Positions 8,446 through 17,435 of a DNA stretch of 64,000 bases are shown in pieces. This DNA comes from Psychrobacter sp. UBA3962 (GTDB taxonomy: Bacteria > Pseudomonadota > Gammaproteobacteria > Pseudomonadales > Moraxellaceae): positions 29,787 through 93,786 of the forward strand of contig NZ_DGDC01000038.1 of assembly GCF_002385225.1 (NCBI RefSeq). Direction: 5' to 3'. Positions within the stretch are counted from its first letter, which is position 1, and each line of letters opens with the position of its first letter. The notes beneath the pieces were generated by a model. The model searched no databases and was not told where the DNA came from. It was given only the letters and a program-made list of their open reading frames with translations. The position numbers and the translations under genes were made by a program.

Positions 8446-10261
8446 GATCTTCTCCCTTTACCGTTACTGCTGCAGGTAGTGATAGCCTAATGACATCATC
8501 TAACCAATCAAGTTGCTGGTGGGCATGAGTAATCCAAATCACCGTTTTACCTTTACTAACCCGCTGCAGTAGCTGATGGATTCTATCTGCAGTATCTGGA
8601 TCAAGGTGCTCTGTAGGCTCATCGAGCAGCCATAAACTGTCTTGTCTAAGCAGTAATTGAGCAATTCCCAAACGCTGCTGTTGCCCGCCAGACAGCCCTT
8701 GTCCTCTATCTCCAAGCTGGGTATGGAGTCCTTGGGGCAAGCGTTTAATCAGTGACCACAGCTCAACTTCTTCTAGCGCTTCGATCAACTGTTGATCACT
8801 GGCCTCTGGATTGGCAAGTCGTAAGTTTTGAGCAATGGTTAATGGCATCAAGGCCACTTGCTGTGCCAGATAGCCAATATGTTGTCTTAATTGCGGTGCA
8901 GGCACTTGTTTAATATCAATGTTTTGCCCATTGGCAAAGCTAATCTCAATCTTACCTTGATAATCAACAAAGCCCATAATGGCCTGCAATAGGCTAGATT
9001 TCCCACTGCCACTGTCACCTACTAAAGCCACCCGCTGTGCTGGCTGGAGCGTAAAGCTAATCGGAGCCAAGCGGGTACGATAAGTTTGTGCCTTTAAGTC
9101 AGGGCACTCAGAATCATTTTCACTGTCTGAATCAGTAATGGCAGTGCGAATGCTCAATTGGTTAATGTTTAATCCAAAAGCTTGCGATAAATCCACAGGA
9201 CTTGAGCTGTTGGTAGTCATAGGCACGGTGTCTAAGGCATTATCAGTGCTTGATTGGGCTGCTGAAATAATAGGTAACAGGCTTTGAACAGCCCCTTCAG
9301 CTTCCGCCTTGGCATGATAGTCTGCTCCCAATTGACGAAGGGGGACGTAAAACTCAGGGGCCAAAAGTAAGATGAATAGCGCCCCAAAATAACCCACCGG
9401 GACATGCCCTTTGTCCCACGGCAAAATTCCCATTAGACCAAAGCCCAGATAAACGGCCACTAGAGCAATACTTAGGGCAGCCAAAAATTCCAACACAGCA
9501 CCATTTAAAAAAGCAATTTTTAACACATCCATAGTGCGGCGGCGGTAATCTTCGCTGCTAATGGCTAAATCTTGCTCGGCAATGGAGGTAGCTTGTAAAC
9601 GTTTTAGCGTTGGCATACCACGAATCCAATCTAAAAAACGGCCACTTAATTGAGACAAGGCGCCAAATTGGGCAGCACTTTTTTTGGCAGTGAGGTGACC
9701 GATTAGAATCATAAATATCGGTACCAGGGGCGCAGTCATGAGTAGTAGAGCTGCGGCAAACTTGCTTTGCCAAGCCACAGCGATCAACAAGATAAGCGGG
9801 GTGGTCACAGTGACGTTCTTTTGGACACTAAAACGGCTAATGAAGCCATCTAAAGCATCGGTCTGATCAATAATCTGACTGGAGATACTGCCATCGCTGC
9901 CAAAGTGGCGCAAGTTAGGGCCTAAGTGAGCCATGGTGGTTAATAATGACTGCCTTAGATCTGTTCGGACTTGTAAGCTGGCACGAGTGCTTAATAACTC
10001 CCGTCCCATATTTAATAAAGGGCGCAGTATAAAACAAGCCGCCAACGCACCGAACCACATTAAGTTAACCCCAGTGGATAAAGGTACCTTATCAAAATAA
10101 TTGGTCAACCATAAGCTAAATATATTAGCAATAAGCCAAGCTTGCGCTACAAATAGCAGGGTACTAAGGATTGTGAGTAGCCACGCAAGATTTAAAGGGC
10201 GGCGCACGGTATTTACCAGCTGTTTTAAAAAGCTTTTTTCGGCAGTTGAAAGGGTGGCCAT
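8438..10261 (-). CDS. cydD: Thiol reductant ABC exporter subunit CydD
   Basis: Partner half-transporter of CydC, 607 residues. The transmembrane domain spans about residues 20-330. A longer Ser/Thr/Asp-rich linker (about residues 345-395) precedes the ATPase domain, which shows Walker A GDSGSGKSSLLQAI, Q-loop IGYLAQQVALMPLTI, signature LSGGQQQRLGIAQLL, Walker B LWLLDEPTEHLD and switch His in ITHAHQQLDW. It is the first gene of the cydDC operon, and its start faces the cydABX operon across a 661-base region, so oxidase and assembly exporter are divergently transcribed. The long linker is the only departure from family norms. Confidence 0.95.
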   Translation of the reverse strand: MATLSTAEKSFLKQLVNTVRRPLNLAWLLTILSTLLFVAQAWLIANIFSLWLTNYFDKVPLSTGVNLMWFGALAACFILRPLLNMGRELLSTRASLQVRTDLRQSLLTTMAHLGPNLRHFGSDGSISSQIIDQTDALDGFISRFSVQKNVTVTTPLILLIAVAWQSKFAAALLLMTAPLVPIFMILIGHLTAKKSAAQFGALSQLSGRFLDWIRGMPTLKRLQATSIAEQDLAISSEDYRRRTMDVLKIAFLNGAVLEFLAALSIALVAVYLGFGLMGILPWDKGHVPVGYFGALFILLLAPEFYVPLRQLGADYHAKAEAEGAVQSLLPIISAAQSSTDNALDTVPMTTNSSSPVDLSQAFGLNINQLSIRTAITDSDSENDSECPDLKAQTYRTRLAPISFTLQPAQRVALVGDSGSGKSSLLQAIMGFVDYQGKIEISFANGQNIDIKQVPAPQLRQHIGYLAQQVALMPLTIAQNLRLANPEASDQQLIEALEEVELWSLIKRLPQGLHTQLGDRGQGLSGGQQQRLGIAQLLLRQDSLWLLDEPTEHLDPDTADRIHQLLQRVSKGKTVIWITHAHQQLDWLDDVIRLSLPAAVTVKGEDHD

Positions 10262-10922
10262 AGTAGTTTCTGTCTTAAAAAAAAGAGAAAATTATGAGAG
10301 GCAAAAGTTAAAAAATGGTGCAACAATAAGAGTATACTTTAATAAGCATTCTAAGCTTACTGCTTTGAAAAGCCAATGTATGTTAATGTATCTAACTAAT
10401 GTGCTAGCAAAGATTAGTCGCTGTTTACTTACTTATAAAGGTAAGTAAACAAGGCGAGTAAAAGTTACATTAGTGAGGACTGTGAAAGAAAGTTAAAGGA
10501 TACCTGGAACAAATATTGATATTTAGGTAATATACGCAGAATAAATCCATAAATTAATAATGGGTATTTTTAAATACCTATTTGGTATTATATTTCTAAT
10601 ATTTTATTAAATTGTAGATTATAATATAGGCAGTTAAGTTTTCTGAGTAAACGTTTATTAGCAGTGTTGTTTTAAGTAGTTGCTTTTTAGAGTTGTTCAA
10701 CGACACCTTAGGGATTCAATAGTCATTCGTTTTCGATAGGGCTTAAGTATTTTGCAGGTGTTGAAACTTATCGGTAATGCAGGATTGTTCACTCAGTTGG
10801 TTTAATGGTGTAAAGGGAGTGGGTGCATTAGGGCAAGCAAGCAAGGATGTGAGCGATAAACGCCTTAAGTTATGCAAATCAAATGACAGTGTGAATTAAT
10901 CCTTCTTTTTAGGAGGTTTAGT
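10262..10922. other. Divergent cydD-cydA intergenic region
   Basis: A 661-base gene-free region that must hold the control of both cyd operons. It is AT-rich and contains one clear inverted repeat (listed separately). TTGAT near 10514 lacks the matching ATCAA half of an FNR/Anr box. No promoter could be assigned confidently. The strong ribosome site TAGGAGG immediately precedes cydA. Confidence 0.5.
10422..10451. repeat. 11-bp inverted repeat in the cyd intergenic region
   Basis: Perfect arms TGTTTACTTAC and GTAAGTAAACA around an eight-base loop TTATAAAG. There is no following T-run, so a regulator operator or leader hairpin is more likely than a terminator. Confidence 0.55.
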
Positions 10923-12521
10923 ATGATTACTGAACATCTAGTTGATATATCCCGCTTGCAGTTTGCGGTGACAGCGCTTTACCACTTTCTATTCGTCCCA
11001 TTAACTTTGGGAATGGTATGGATTCTAGTCATTATGGAATCCGTTTATGTCACGACCGGTAATCAAATCTGGAAGGACATGACCAAATACTGGGGCAAGC
11101 TATTTGGTATTAACTTTGCTCTAGGGGTAACCACAGGGATTACCATGGAGTTCCAGTTTGGTACCAACTGGGCTTATTACTCACACTATGTGGGTGATAT
11201 TTTTGGTGCCCCGTTAGCCATTGAAGGTCTAATGGCTTTCTTCTTAGAATCCACCATGGTGGGTCTATTCTTCTTTGGTTGGGACAGACTGTCTCGTGCT
11301 CAGCACCTTATCGTTACCATACTAATGGCGCTGGGAACCAACCTTTCTGCACTATGGATTTTGATTGCTAACGGTTGGATGCAAAGTCCTGTTGGGGCTT
11401 CGTTTAGCTACGAAACCATGCGTATGGAAATGGACAGCTTTGCTACCATCTTACTTAACCCAGATGCCCAAAACAAATTTGTGCACACAGTTTCAGCTGG
11501 CTATGTCACAGCGGCTGTCTTCGTTTTAGCCATTTCAGCACTATATCTATTGCGTAAACGCGATGTGCCTTTTGCTAAACGTAGCTTTCAGGTAGCCTCA
11601 GCCTTTGGTTTAGCCTCAATCTTGAGTGTTATTGTCCTAGGGGATGAGTCAGGCTACTCGATTGGTGCCGCTCAGCAAACTAAGATGGCAACCATTGAAG
11701 CCATGTGGCATACCGAGCCAGCGCCTGCTTCGTTCAACCTAATTGCTGGTATCAACGAAAAAGAGCAGAAAAACGATTGGCAAATCCAAATTCCTTATGC
11801 CATGGGTATTATTGGTACCCGTTCTCTTGATAAGGAGATCCCCGGTATTCATGAGATTAAAGAGGTTAACCGAGAACGTATTATCAATGGTATTGAGGCG
11901 GTTAGCTTACTAGAGCAACTGCGTGAAACCCCAGAAGATAATGCCTTGGTAAGTCAATTCGATGAGGTTAAAGAGGATTTAGGCTTTGGTTTATTGCTAA
12001 AAAAATATACTGAAGATGTGTCACAAGCTACGCCAGAGATGATTCAAAAGGCAGTGGATGACACCATTCCTGCGGTAACTCCTATGTTCTGGTCTTTCCG
12101 TGGCATGGTCGGTCTTGGTTTCTTGATGCTAGCCCTGTTTGCGGCTGCTATGTGGCATACCGTTAAAGGTAACTTTGCTGAGAAAACTTGGCTATTAAAG
12201 TGGGCTGTAATCATGTTGCCTGCCCCTTGGATTGCCATCGAACTGGGTTGGTTTGTGGCAGAATATGGTCGTCAACCTTGGACCATTTACGGGGTTCTAC
12301 CTACCCACTTATCAGTGACTAACTTTAGTGTCGCCAACGTCTATGGCTCATTAGCAGGTTTTGTCGGCTTCTATACGATCTTATTGATTATTGAAGTCTA
12401 TCTGATGGTGAAATATGTCAAGTTAGGTCCAGCGAGCTTAGGTACCGGCCGTTATGATGGTGAGACTCCACGTAATGTGACGCCAGTGCATAGCAATAAG
12501 GAGGTCAACGATGTTATTTGA
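10923..12521 (+). CDS. cydA: Cytochrome bd ubiquinol oxidase subunit I
   Basis: Main haem-bearing subunit (532 residues) of the quinol-oxidising, oxygen-reducing bd terminal oxidase in the inner membrane. The N-terminus carries the conserved SRLQFAVTALYHFLFVPLT, including the haem ligand His. The region FALGVTTGITMEFQFGTNW and the quinol-loop-proximal signature GRQPWTIYGVLPT are intact. Length equals the long quinol-loop type of enterobacteria. The ribosome site AGGAGGTTTAGT is excellent. The gene overlaps cydB by 11 bases. The complete set cydA-cydB-cydX together with cydDC suggests a functional high-affinity oxidase for low oxygen or stress. Confidence 0.97.
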   Translation: MITEHLVDISRLQFAVTALYHFLFVPLTLGMVWILVIMESVYVTTGNQIWKDMTKYWGKLFGINFALGVTTGITMEFQFGTNWAYYSHYVGDIFGAPLAIEGLMAFFLESTMVGLFFFGWDRLSRAQHLIVTILMALGTNLSALWILIANGWMQSPVGASFSYETMRMEMDSFATILLNPDAQNKFVHTVSAGYVTAAVFVLAISALYLLRKRDVPFAKRSFQVASAFGLASILSVIVLGDESGYSIGAAQQTKMATIEAMWHTEPAPASFNLIAGINEKEQKNDWQIQIPYAMGIIGTRSLDKEIPGIHEIKEVNRERIINGIEAVSLLEQLRETPEDNALVSQFDEVKEDLGFGLLLKKYTEDVSQATPEMIQKAVDDTIPAVTPMFWSFRGMVGLGFLMLALFAAAMWHTVKGNFAEKTWLLKWAVIMLPAPWIAIELGWFVAEYGRQPWTIYGVLPTHLSVTNFSVANVYGSLAGFVGFYTILLIIEVYLMVKYVKLGPASLGTGRYDGETPRNVTPVHSNKEVNDVI

Positions 12522-13650
12522 TTATGAAACGCTAAAAATAATCTGGTGGCTTCTAGTAGGGGCGTTACTTATTGGTTTTGCTATCATGGATGGGCATGAC
12601 ATGGGGGTATGTACCCTGTTGCCCTTCGTTGGTAAAAATGATGATGAGCGCCGTGTGATAGTAAACACAGTTGGCCCACACTGGGAAGGTAACCAAGTTT
12701 GGTTCATTACCGCAGGGGGTGCCTTGTTTGCTGCGTGGCCAATGGTATATGCCTTAGCCTTTAGTGGTTTTTATTGGGCGATGATGGCGGTACTTTGGGC
12801 GTTATTCTTCCGTCCAGTAGGTTTTAAATACCGCAGTATGGTCAAAGATCAAAGATGGCGTAACGCTTGGGACTGGGGCTTATTCGTTGGCTCATTTGTT
12901 CCTGCAGTAGTCTTCGGTGTGGCATTTGGCAACCTATTCTTAGGGGTGCCATTTAGCTTTGATAATATGATGCGCTCTACCTATACCGGAAGTTTCTGGA
13001 ACTTATTGAACCCTTTCTCAATCCTTTGTGGTTTGGTCAGTGCAACCATGCTAATCATGCAGGGTGGGGCATTCTTAGCTCACCGCACTGAAGGTGATAT
13101 TCAAGCACGTACTACTAAATATACTATGATTTCAGCGGTCGCTATGGTAGTCCTGTTCGTGGCGGCAGGGGTTTGGATTCAGTCTATTGATGGATATGCT
13201 ATTGTGTCGCAGATTGATCCTACCGCGGTAGCCAATCCATTGACTAAAGAAGTGGTAGTGCAGCCAGGTGCTTGGATGACAAATTTCGCTAAGTATCCCT
13301 GGGCGTGGGCTTTCCCAGCCTTAGGTATTATTATGCCATTAATCACAGCGGCCCTATTGAAGGCAGGTAAGACATTGACAGCCTTTGTGACGTCAAGTTT
13401 TGCTATTATTGGGGTGATTATGACGGCTGGTATTTCGTTGTTTCCTTTCATCATGCCATCATCAACCTACCCAAATGTTAGCTTAACTATTTGGGACAGC
13501 GTATCAAGTCACTTCACATTAATGGTGATGCTATATGTCGTGGTGCTGCTACTTCCGATTGTAGTATTCTATACTAGCTGGGCTTATAGCGTGATGCGTG
13601 GTAAGGTGACTGTGGCCTATATTCGTGAAAACGATCACACCTCGTATTAA
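12511..13650 (+). CDS. cydB: Cytochrome bd ubiquinol oxidase subunit II
   Basis: Second integral subunit of the bd oxidase, 379 residues, with about nine membrane helices. Family motifs include FAIMDGHDMGVCTLLPF near residue 23, GPHWEGNQVWFITAGGALFAAWP near 62-84 (shown only as the GPHWEGNQVWF core) and the C-terminal LPIVVFYTSWAYSVMRGKV. The start ATG lies inside the 3' end of cydA and has its own AAGGAGG site, typical of coupled translation. cydX follows after 26 bases in the same operon. Confidence 0.97.
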   Translation: MLFDYETLKIIWWLLVGALLIGFAIMDGHDMGVCTLLPFVGKNDDERRVIVNTVGPHWEGNQVWFITAGGALFAAWPMVYALAFSGFYWAMMAVLWALFFRPVGFKYRSMVKDQRWRNAWDWGLFVGSFVPAVVFGVAFGNLFLGVPFSFDNMMRSTYTGSFWNLLNPFSILCGLVSATMLIMQGGAFLAHRTEGDIQARTTKYTMISAVAMVVLFVAAGVWIQSIDGYAIVSQIDPTAVANPLTKEVVVQPGAWMTNFAKYPWAWAFPALGIIMPLITAALLKAGKTLTAFVTSSFAIIGVIMTAGISLFPFIMPSSTYPNVSLTIWDSVSSHFTLMVMLYVVVLLLPIVVFYTSWAYSVMRGKVTVAYIRENDHTSY

Positions 13651-13676
13651 GCTATTTAGTTATCTAGGAGAAAGTT

Positions 13677-13829
13677 ATGTGGTATTTTGCATGGATATTA
13701 GGTCTTGGGTTTGCCGTACTCTTGGCAATCGTCAACGCCATTTGGTTAGAGCACGAACAAGGTCGTCTAGACTCGTATGATGCTCAGCGCAAAAAGATTG
13801 ACCCTCACTTAGAGAAGACTCCTAAGTAA
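13677..13829 (+). CDS. cydX: Cytochrome bd oxidase small subunit CydX
   Basis: A 50-residue single-span membrane subunit that stabilises the haems of the bd oxidase. I read it directly at 13677: MWYFAWILGLGFAVLLAIVN begins a hydrophobic helix of about 22 residues, followed by the conserved AIWLEHE and a charged tail ending in KTPK. The MWYFxWILG opening and the E near residue 25 are the CydX hallmarks. The TAGGAGAAAGTT ribosome site sits just upstream, 26 bases after cydB. It is longer than E. coli CydX (37 residues) by its polar tail. It would be missed by gene callers with a 60-residue cutoff. Confidence 0.93.
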   Translation: MWYFAWILGLGFAVLLAIVNAIWLEHEQGRLDSYDAQRKKIDPHLEKTPK

Positions 13830-13906
13830 GGGGGGTTAGGTGAATAACAGACTTCGGTCGTTATTGATCTATACTTATTAAGCGATAATAGTAGGATAAT
13901 GATACA

Positions 13907-13936
13907 AAGTGGGCTCATAAGAGCCCACTTTTTTTT
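13907..13936 (+). terminator. Terminator of the cydABX operon
   Basis: Ten-base stem AAGTGGGCTC with loop ATAA and complement, followed by eight T, 77 bases after the cydX stop. Confidence 0.88.
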
Positions 13937-14124
13937 GGTAAGATAGTGGCGTTATTGTAGCAACTGCTGCCTCATATTTGGTTATGAGGCCCAAACCTTG
14001 TAATATTGTGGCAGTGATGCGGGGTGAATTGGACTTTAGACCTTGAATATAGCCACTGCTAACACAATTCTTATAATTATTATGCTTAAAGTCAGTCCCC
14101 TCAAAATCATCTTTCTTATAATCA

Positions 14125-14145
14125 AAAGACCTCATCAAGGTCTTT
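14125..14145 (+). promoter_or_regulatory. Leader hairpin upstream of hemL
   Basis: Stem AAAGACCT with loop CATCA and complement AGGTCTTT, ending 26 bases before the hemL ATG. There is no T-run and no clear ribosome site before hemL, so the hairpin could affect translation. The rest of the 342-base gap from 13830 holds the cydABX terminator and otherwise nothing I recognise. Confidence 0.4.
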
Positions 14146-14171
14146 ATCATCTGTAAAGTAGAGTTATTACT

Positions 14172-15473
14172 ATGAGTACTAAAAACGAACAACTATTCCT
14201 ACAAGCTAAAAAGCACATTCCAGGGGGTGTTAACTCACCCGTTCGTGCCTTCGCTGGTGTGGGCGGTACCCCAGTATTTATGCATAAAGCCGCGGGCAGT
14301 AAAATTTATGATACCGAAGACAACGAGTACATTGATTACGTTGGCTCATGGGGTCCTATGATCTTAGGGCATGCGCATCCAAAAGTAATTGATGCAGTAA
14401 AAGCGGCCGCCGATGATGGCTTAAGCTTTGGTACCCCAACCACTTTTGAGACCTCAGTAGCAGATACTATTTGCGATATCGTACCAAGTGTTGAGATGAT
14501 TCGTATGACCAGCTCAGGTACGGAGGCCACGATGAGTGCCATTCGTCTGGCCCGTGGTTATACAGGTCGAGATAAGATTGTTAAGTTTGAAGGTTGCTAT
14601 CATGGTCACTCAGACAGCCTGTTAGTAAAAGCAGGTTCGGGTATGCTAGATATCGGTGAGCCAACCTCACAAGGCGTACCTGCCGACTTTGCCAAGCATA
14701 CCATCACCTTGCCGTACAATGACCCACAAGCGGTAAAAGACTGTTTTGAGAAATGGGGTGATGAGATTGCCTGTGTGATCGTAGAGCCTATTGCTGGCAA
14801 TATGAACATGGTTATCCCAACCCAAGAATTCCATAATACCTTACGCGAACAGTGTACCCAAGGCGGTGCGGTATTGATTTTTGACGAAGTAATGACTGGC
14901 TTTCGTGTGGGTTTAAAAGGCGCACAAGGTCACTTTGGTATTGAACCAGACTTAACTTGCTTTGGTAAAATTATCGGGGCAGGCCTGCCAGTAGGTGCCT
15001 TTGGTGGTAAACGTGAAATCATGGAATGCATCGCACCTATGGGCGGCGTGTATCAGGCAGGGACATTATCAGGTAACCCACTGGCCATGCGTGCCGGTAT
15101 CGCCATGTTTGAAGACTTAACCCAAGAAGGCTTTTACGAGGGTGTGGCTGACAAGGTAACTTACCTGGTTGACGGTATTCAAGCCGCAGCTGAGAAACAG
15201 GGTATTAAGCTACGTTCAACTAAACTGGGCGGTATGTTTGGGCTGTTCTTCGTTAAAGAAGAAGCGACTGGTGTACCCCAAAACTTCGATGAAGTGACCG
15301 CTTGTGATATGGATAAGTTCAATACTTTCTTCCATGGTATGCTGGAGCGTGGTATCTACTTAGCGCCTTCTGCCTATGAAGTGGGCTTTATGTCGTCTAA
15401 ACATTCTACAGAGGACTTGGATGCCACTATTAAAGCGGCTGAAGAAGTCTTCGCTGAGATGGCGGCGGCATAA
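14172..15473 (+). CDS. hemL: Glutamate-1-semialdehyde 2,1-aminomutase
   Basis: PLP enzyme of 433 residues converting glutamate-1-semialdehyde to 5-aminolevulinate in the C5 route to haem and other tetrapyrroles. Class-III aminotransferase landmarks are present: HIPGGVNSPVRAFAGVGG at the N-terminus, SSGTEATMSAIRLARG, the cofactor Asp in LIFDEVMTGFRVG, and the Schiff-base lysine in CFGKIIGAGLPVGAFGG near residue 265. Length is normal. It follows the bd oxidase operon but has its own leader. The haem supply link to the many cytochromes nearby is contextual. Confidence 0.96.
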   Translation: MSTKNEQLFLQAKKHIPGGVNSPVRAFAGVGGTPVFMHKAAGSKIYDTEDNEYIDYVGSWGPMILGHAHPKVIDAVKAAADDGLSFGTPTTFETSVADTICDIVPSVEMIRMTSSGTEATMSAIRLARGYTGRDKIVKFEGCYHGHSDSLLVKAGSGMLDIGEPTSQGVPADFAKHTITLPYNDPQAVKDCFEKWGDEIACVIVEPIAGNMNMVIPTQEFHNTLREQCTQGGAVLIFDEVMTGFRVGLKGAQGHFGIEPDLTCFGKIIGAGLPVGAFGGKREIMECIAPMGGVYQAGTLSGNPLAMRAGIAMFEDLTQEGFYEGVADKVTYLVDGIQAAAEKQGIKLRSTKLGGMFGLFFVKEEATGVPQNFDEVTACDMDKFNTFFHGMLERGIYLAPSAYEVGFMSSKHSTEDLDATIKAAEEVFAEMAAA

Positions 15474-15537
15474 TACACCGTGAACTGCTATTGATAAAGG
15501 TTAGTGCTTTACTTTGACTGCTAACCTCAATAACTTT

Positions 15538-15605
15538 GGCCTTTTTTGTTATTATTCGTTGTGATAAATTATTTTATGGCGAATAGGACAAAAAGGCCTT
15601 TTTAG
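15538..15605 (+). terminator. Imperfect long hairpin with T-run after hemL
   Basis: Arms at about 15538-15558 and 15580-15598 are near-complementary over roughly 19-20 bases (GGCCTTTTTTGT... against ...ACAAAAAGGCC) with a mismatch, followed by TTTTT. It probably ends hemL transcription ahead of the ligase gene. Confidence 0.55.
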
Positions 15606-15661
15606 TTTAGATTATTGTTTTAAACTTTTTTATTTTCAATTGATTGCAAGGAAGCAATTTT

Positions 15662-17374
15662 ATGAGCACTTCACCCGCCTTAGTGAGCGAGGTTTACGCC
15701 CGCCACGGTCTTAATTATAACCTGCCTATTGATGACGCCATTCACAATGTCATCGACTTACTACAGCCCAAAATCACTCAACACAGTGAAAAAAATGCTT
15801 TTCGTATGGGTGATGTGACCCTTAGTTTTGCTCAAATTGATATTGCTAGTAGACGATTCGCCGCTTTTTTACAGGCGCAAGGCTTTAGCAAAGGCGATCG
15901 AGTAGCGGTGCAATTACCTAATATTTTTCAGTATCCAGTGGTCATCTTAGGTTGTCTGCGCGCTGGTATAGTGCTGGTTAATGTTAATCCGCTATATACC
16001 CAATACGAATTAGCGCATCAATTGCTCGATGCACAAGTTAAAGGACTTGTGGTGCTAAAAGGCATGGACAGTGCCTATCAAAATTTAGAGGAAGAGGTTA
16101 AGCAGTCTCTAGGCTGGGTGATACATTGCTCGTTAAGTGGTGATGGCGCGGCTAACAACGATATCTTGGCGCTAAAGCAACTTGGCTCATCACAGTCTGA
16201 GTGCCCGGCCCTTGATGCTGAAAATCTGCCAAATACTACACGGACTAACTCTATCAGATTTGTCGATGTCATTAATAATTATCATGAGTCTCATTTTGAG
16301 CCTCTGACAATTGGTCGTCAGGATTTGGCCTTATTGCAGTATACTGGAGGCACCACTGGGAAGCCTAAAGGTGCCAAGCTTTCCCACTTCAATTTAGTGG
16401 CAAACGTGCTGCAATGCTACGAATGCTTCGGTGACAATATCCAAAGTCGGGCAAAGCAACAGGTTAAGGTGTTAAACCCTTTGCCGCTCTATCATATTTT
16501 CTCCTTTACCGTCTGTGGGCTGCTAAGCTTATATGGTGGTTGGGAAGATATTTTGGTTACCAATCCCAGAGATATGGATGGCTTAGTCGATACTATTGAA
16601 AAGCATAAGCCCAATCTTATTCCTTCTGTAAATACCTTATTTTTAGGTTTATTGCATCACCCTAAATTTAGCAGCTTAGATTTTAGTGAGCTGTATTTAT
16701 CTATCGGCGGTGGCACAGCCATTATTAAAGCTATTGCTGAGCGCTGGAAGGCGGTTACTGGTCAGACTATCAATGAGGGTTATGGTATGTCAGAAACAGC
16801 GCCAGTGATTAGCTTTAACCCACCCAGTATTACTGACTTTAATGGCACTGTTGGTTTACCGTTGTCTTTAACCGAAGTTAAAGTGATTGATGATGCTGGT
16901 AATGAATGCGAGGTTGGCAGCTCAGGTGAAGTGTGTATTAAGGGACCGCAAGTGATGAGCGGCTATTGGGAACGCGATAACCAAGATACTTTCACCGCGG
17001 ATGGTTACTTTAAAAGCGGTGATATTGGATTTGTAGATGAACAGGGGTTTGTAACCTTAGTTGATAGAAAAAAAGACATGATTTTAGTCTCAGGTTTTAA
17101 CGTCTATCCGAATGAAGTCGAGGCGGTATTAACTGAGCATCCTAAGGTGGTTGAAGTGGCGGTCGTGGGCGTTGCTGATGAACATAGTGGACAGGTGCCC
17201 AAAGCCTTTGTGGTCGCTAAGCAAGGCAAAGGAGAGTCTGCGCTGACAGTTGAAGAGTTACAGCAGTTTGCCCATGAGCGTATGACTGGCTATAAGCGGC
17301 CTAAGTATTATGAGTTTATTGATGAATTACCTAAATCTGCAGTTGGCAAAATTTTAAGAAAAGAGCTACGCTAA
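15662..17374 (+). CDS. fadD: Long-chain fatty acid-CoA ligase, FadD-like
   Basis: AMP-forming acyl-CoA synthetase of 570 residues that activates fatty acids for beta-oxidation or lipid synthesis at the inner face of the membrane. The phosphate-binding P-loop motif YTGGTTGKPKGAKLSH lies near residue 220, the adenine motif GYGMSETAP near 370, and the hinge region with FKSGDIGFVDEQGFVTLVDR follows; the catalytic lysine is in the closing SAVGKILRKELR. An in-frame TTG at 15644 would add six residues, but ATG 15662 is spaced nine bases from AAGGA and is preferred. The family is large, so chain-length preference is uncertain. Confidence 0.9.
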   Translation: MSTSPALVSEVYARHGLNYNLPIDDAIHNVIDLLQPKITQHSEKNAFRMGDVTLSFAQIDIASRRFAAFLQAQGFSKGDRVAVQLPNIFQYPVVILGCLRAGIVLVNVNPLYTQYELAHQLLDAQVKGLVVLKGMDSAYQNLEEEVKQSLGWVIHCSLSGDGAANNDILALKQLGSSQSECPALDAENLPNTTRTNSIRFVDVINNYHESHFEPLTIGRQDLALLQYTGGTTGKPKGAKLSHFNLVANVLQCYECFGDNIQSRAKQQVKVLNPLPLYHIFSFTVCGLLSLYGGWEDILVTNPRDMDGLVDTIEKHKPNLIPSVNTLFLGLLHHPKFSSLDFSELYLSIGGGTAIIKAIAERWKAVTGQTINEGYGMSETAPVISFNPPSITDFNGTVGLPLSLTEVKVIDDAGNECEVGSSGEVCIKGPQVMSGYWERDNQDTFTADGYFKSGDIGFVDEQGFVTLVDRKKDMILVSGFNVYPNEVEAVLTEHPKVVEVAVVGVADEHSGQVPKAFVVAKQGKGESALTVEELQQFAHERMTGYKRPKYYEFIDELPKSAVGKILRKELR

Positions 17375-17376
17375 TA

Positions 17377-17411
17377 AAAAAACCATCCTGCTTAGCGGGA
17401 TGGTTTTTTTA
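17377..17411. terminator. Bidirectional terminator between fadD and the TsdA-like gene
   Basis: Stem AAAACCATCC extended by TGC pairs around a TTA loop, with A-run and T-run flanks, placed between two convergent genes. Confidence 0.85.
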
Positions 17412-17435
17412 TTGATCAAAATTTAACTGGAGTAA

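Noticed and set aside
10101..10448. 115-residue plus-strand frame overlapping the start of cydD
   Set aside because: Half of it is antisense to cydD and the rest covers the cyd control region; no domain and no ribosome site.
10510..10530. TTGAT near the cydA upstream region as an FNR/Anr box
   Set aside because: The second half-site ATCAA is absent at the required four-base spacing.
13878..14192. 104-residue minus-strand frame upstream of hemL
   Set aside because: It spans the cydABX terminator and the hemL leader; low plausibility as protein.
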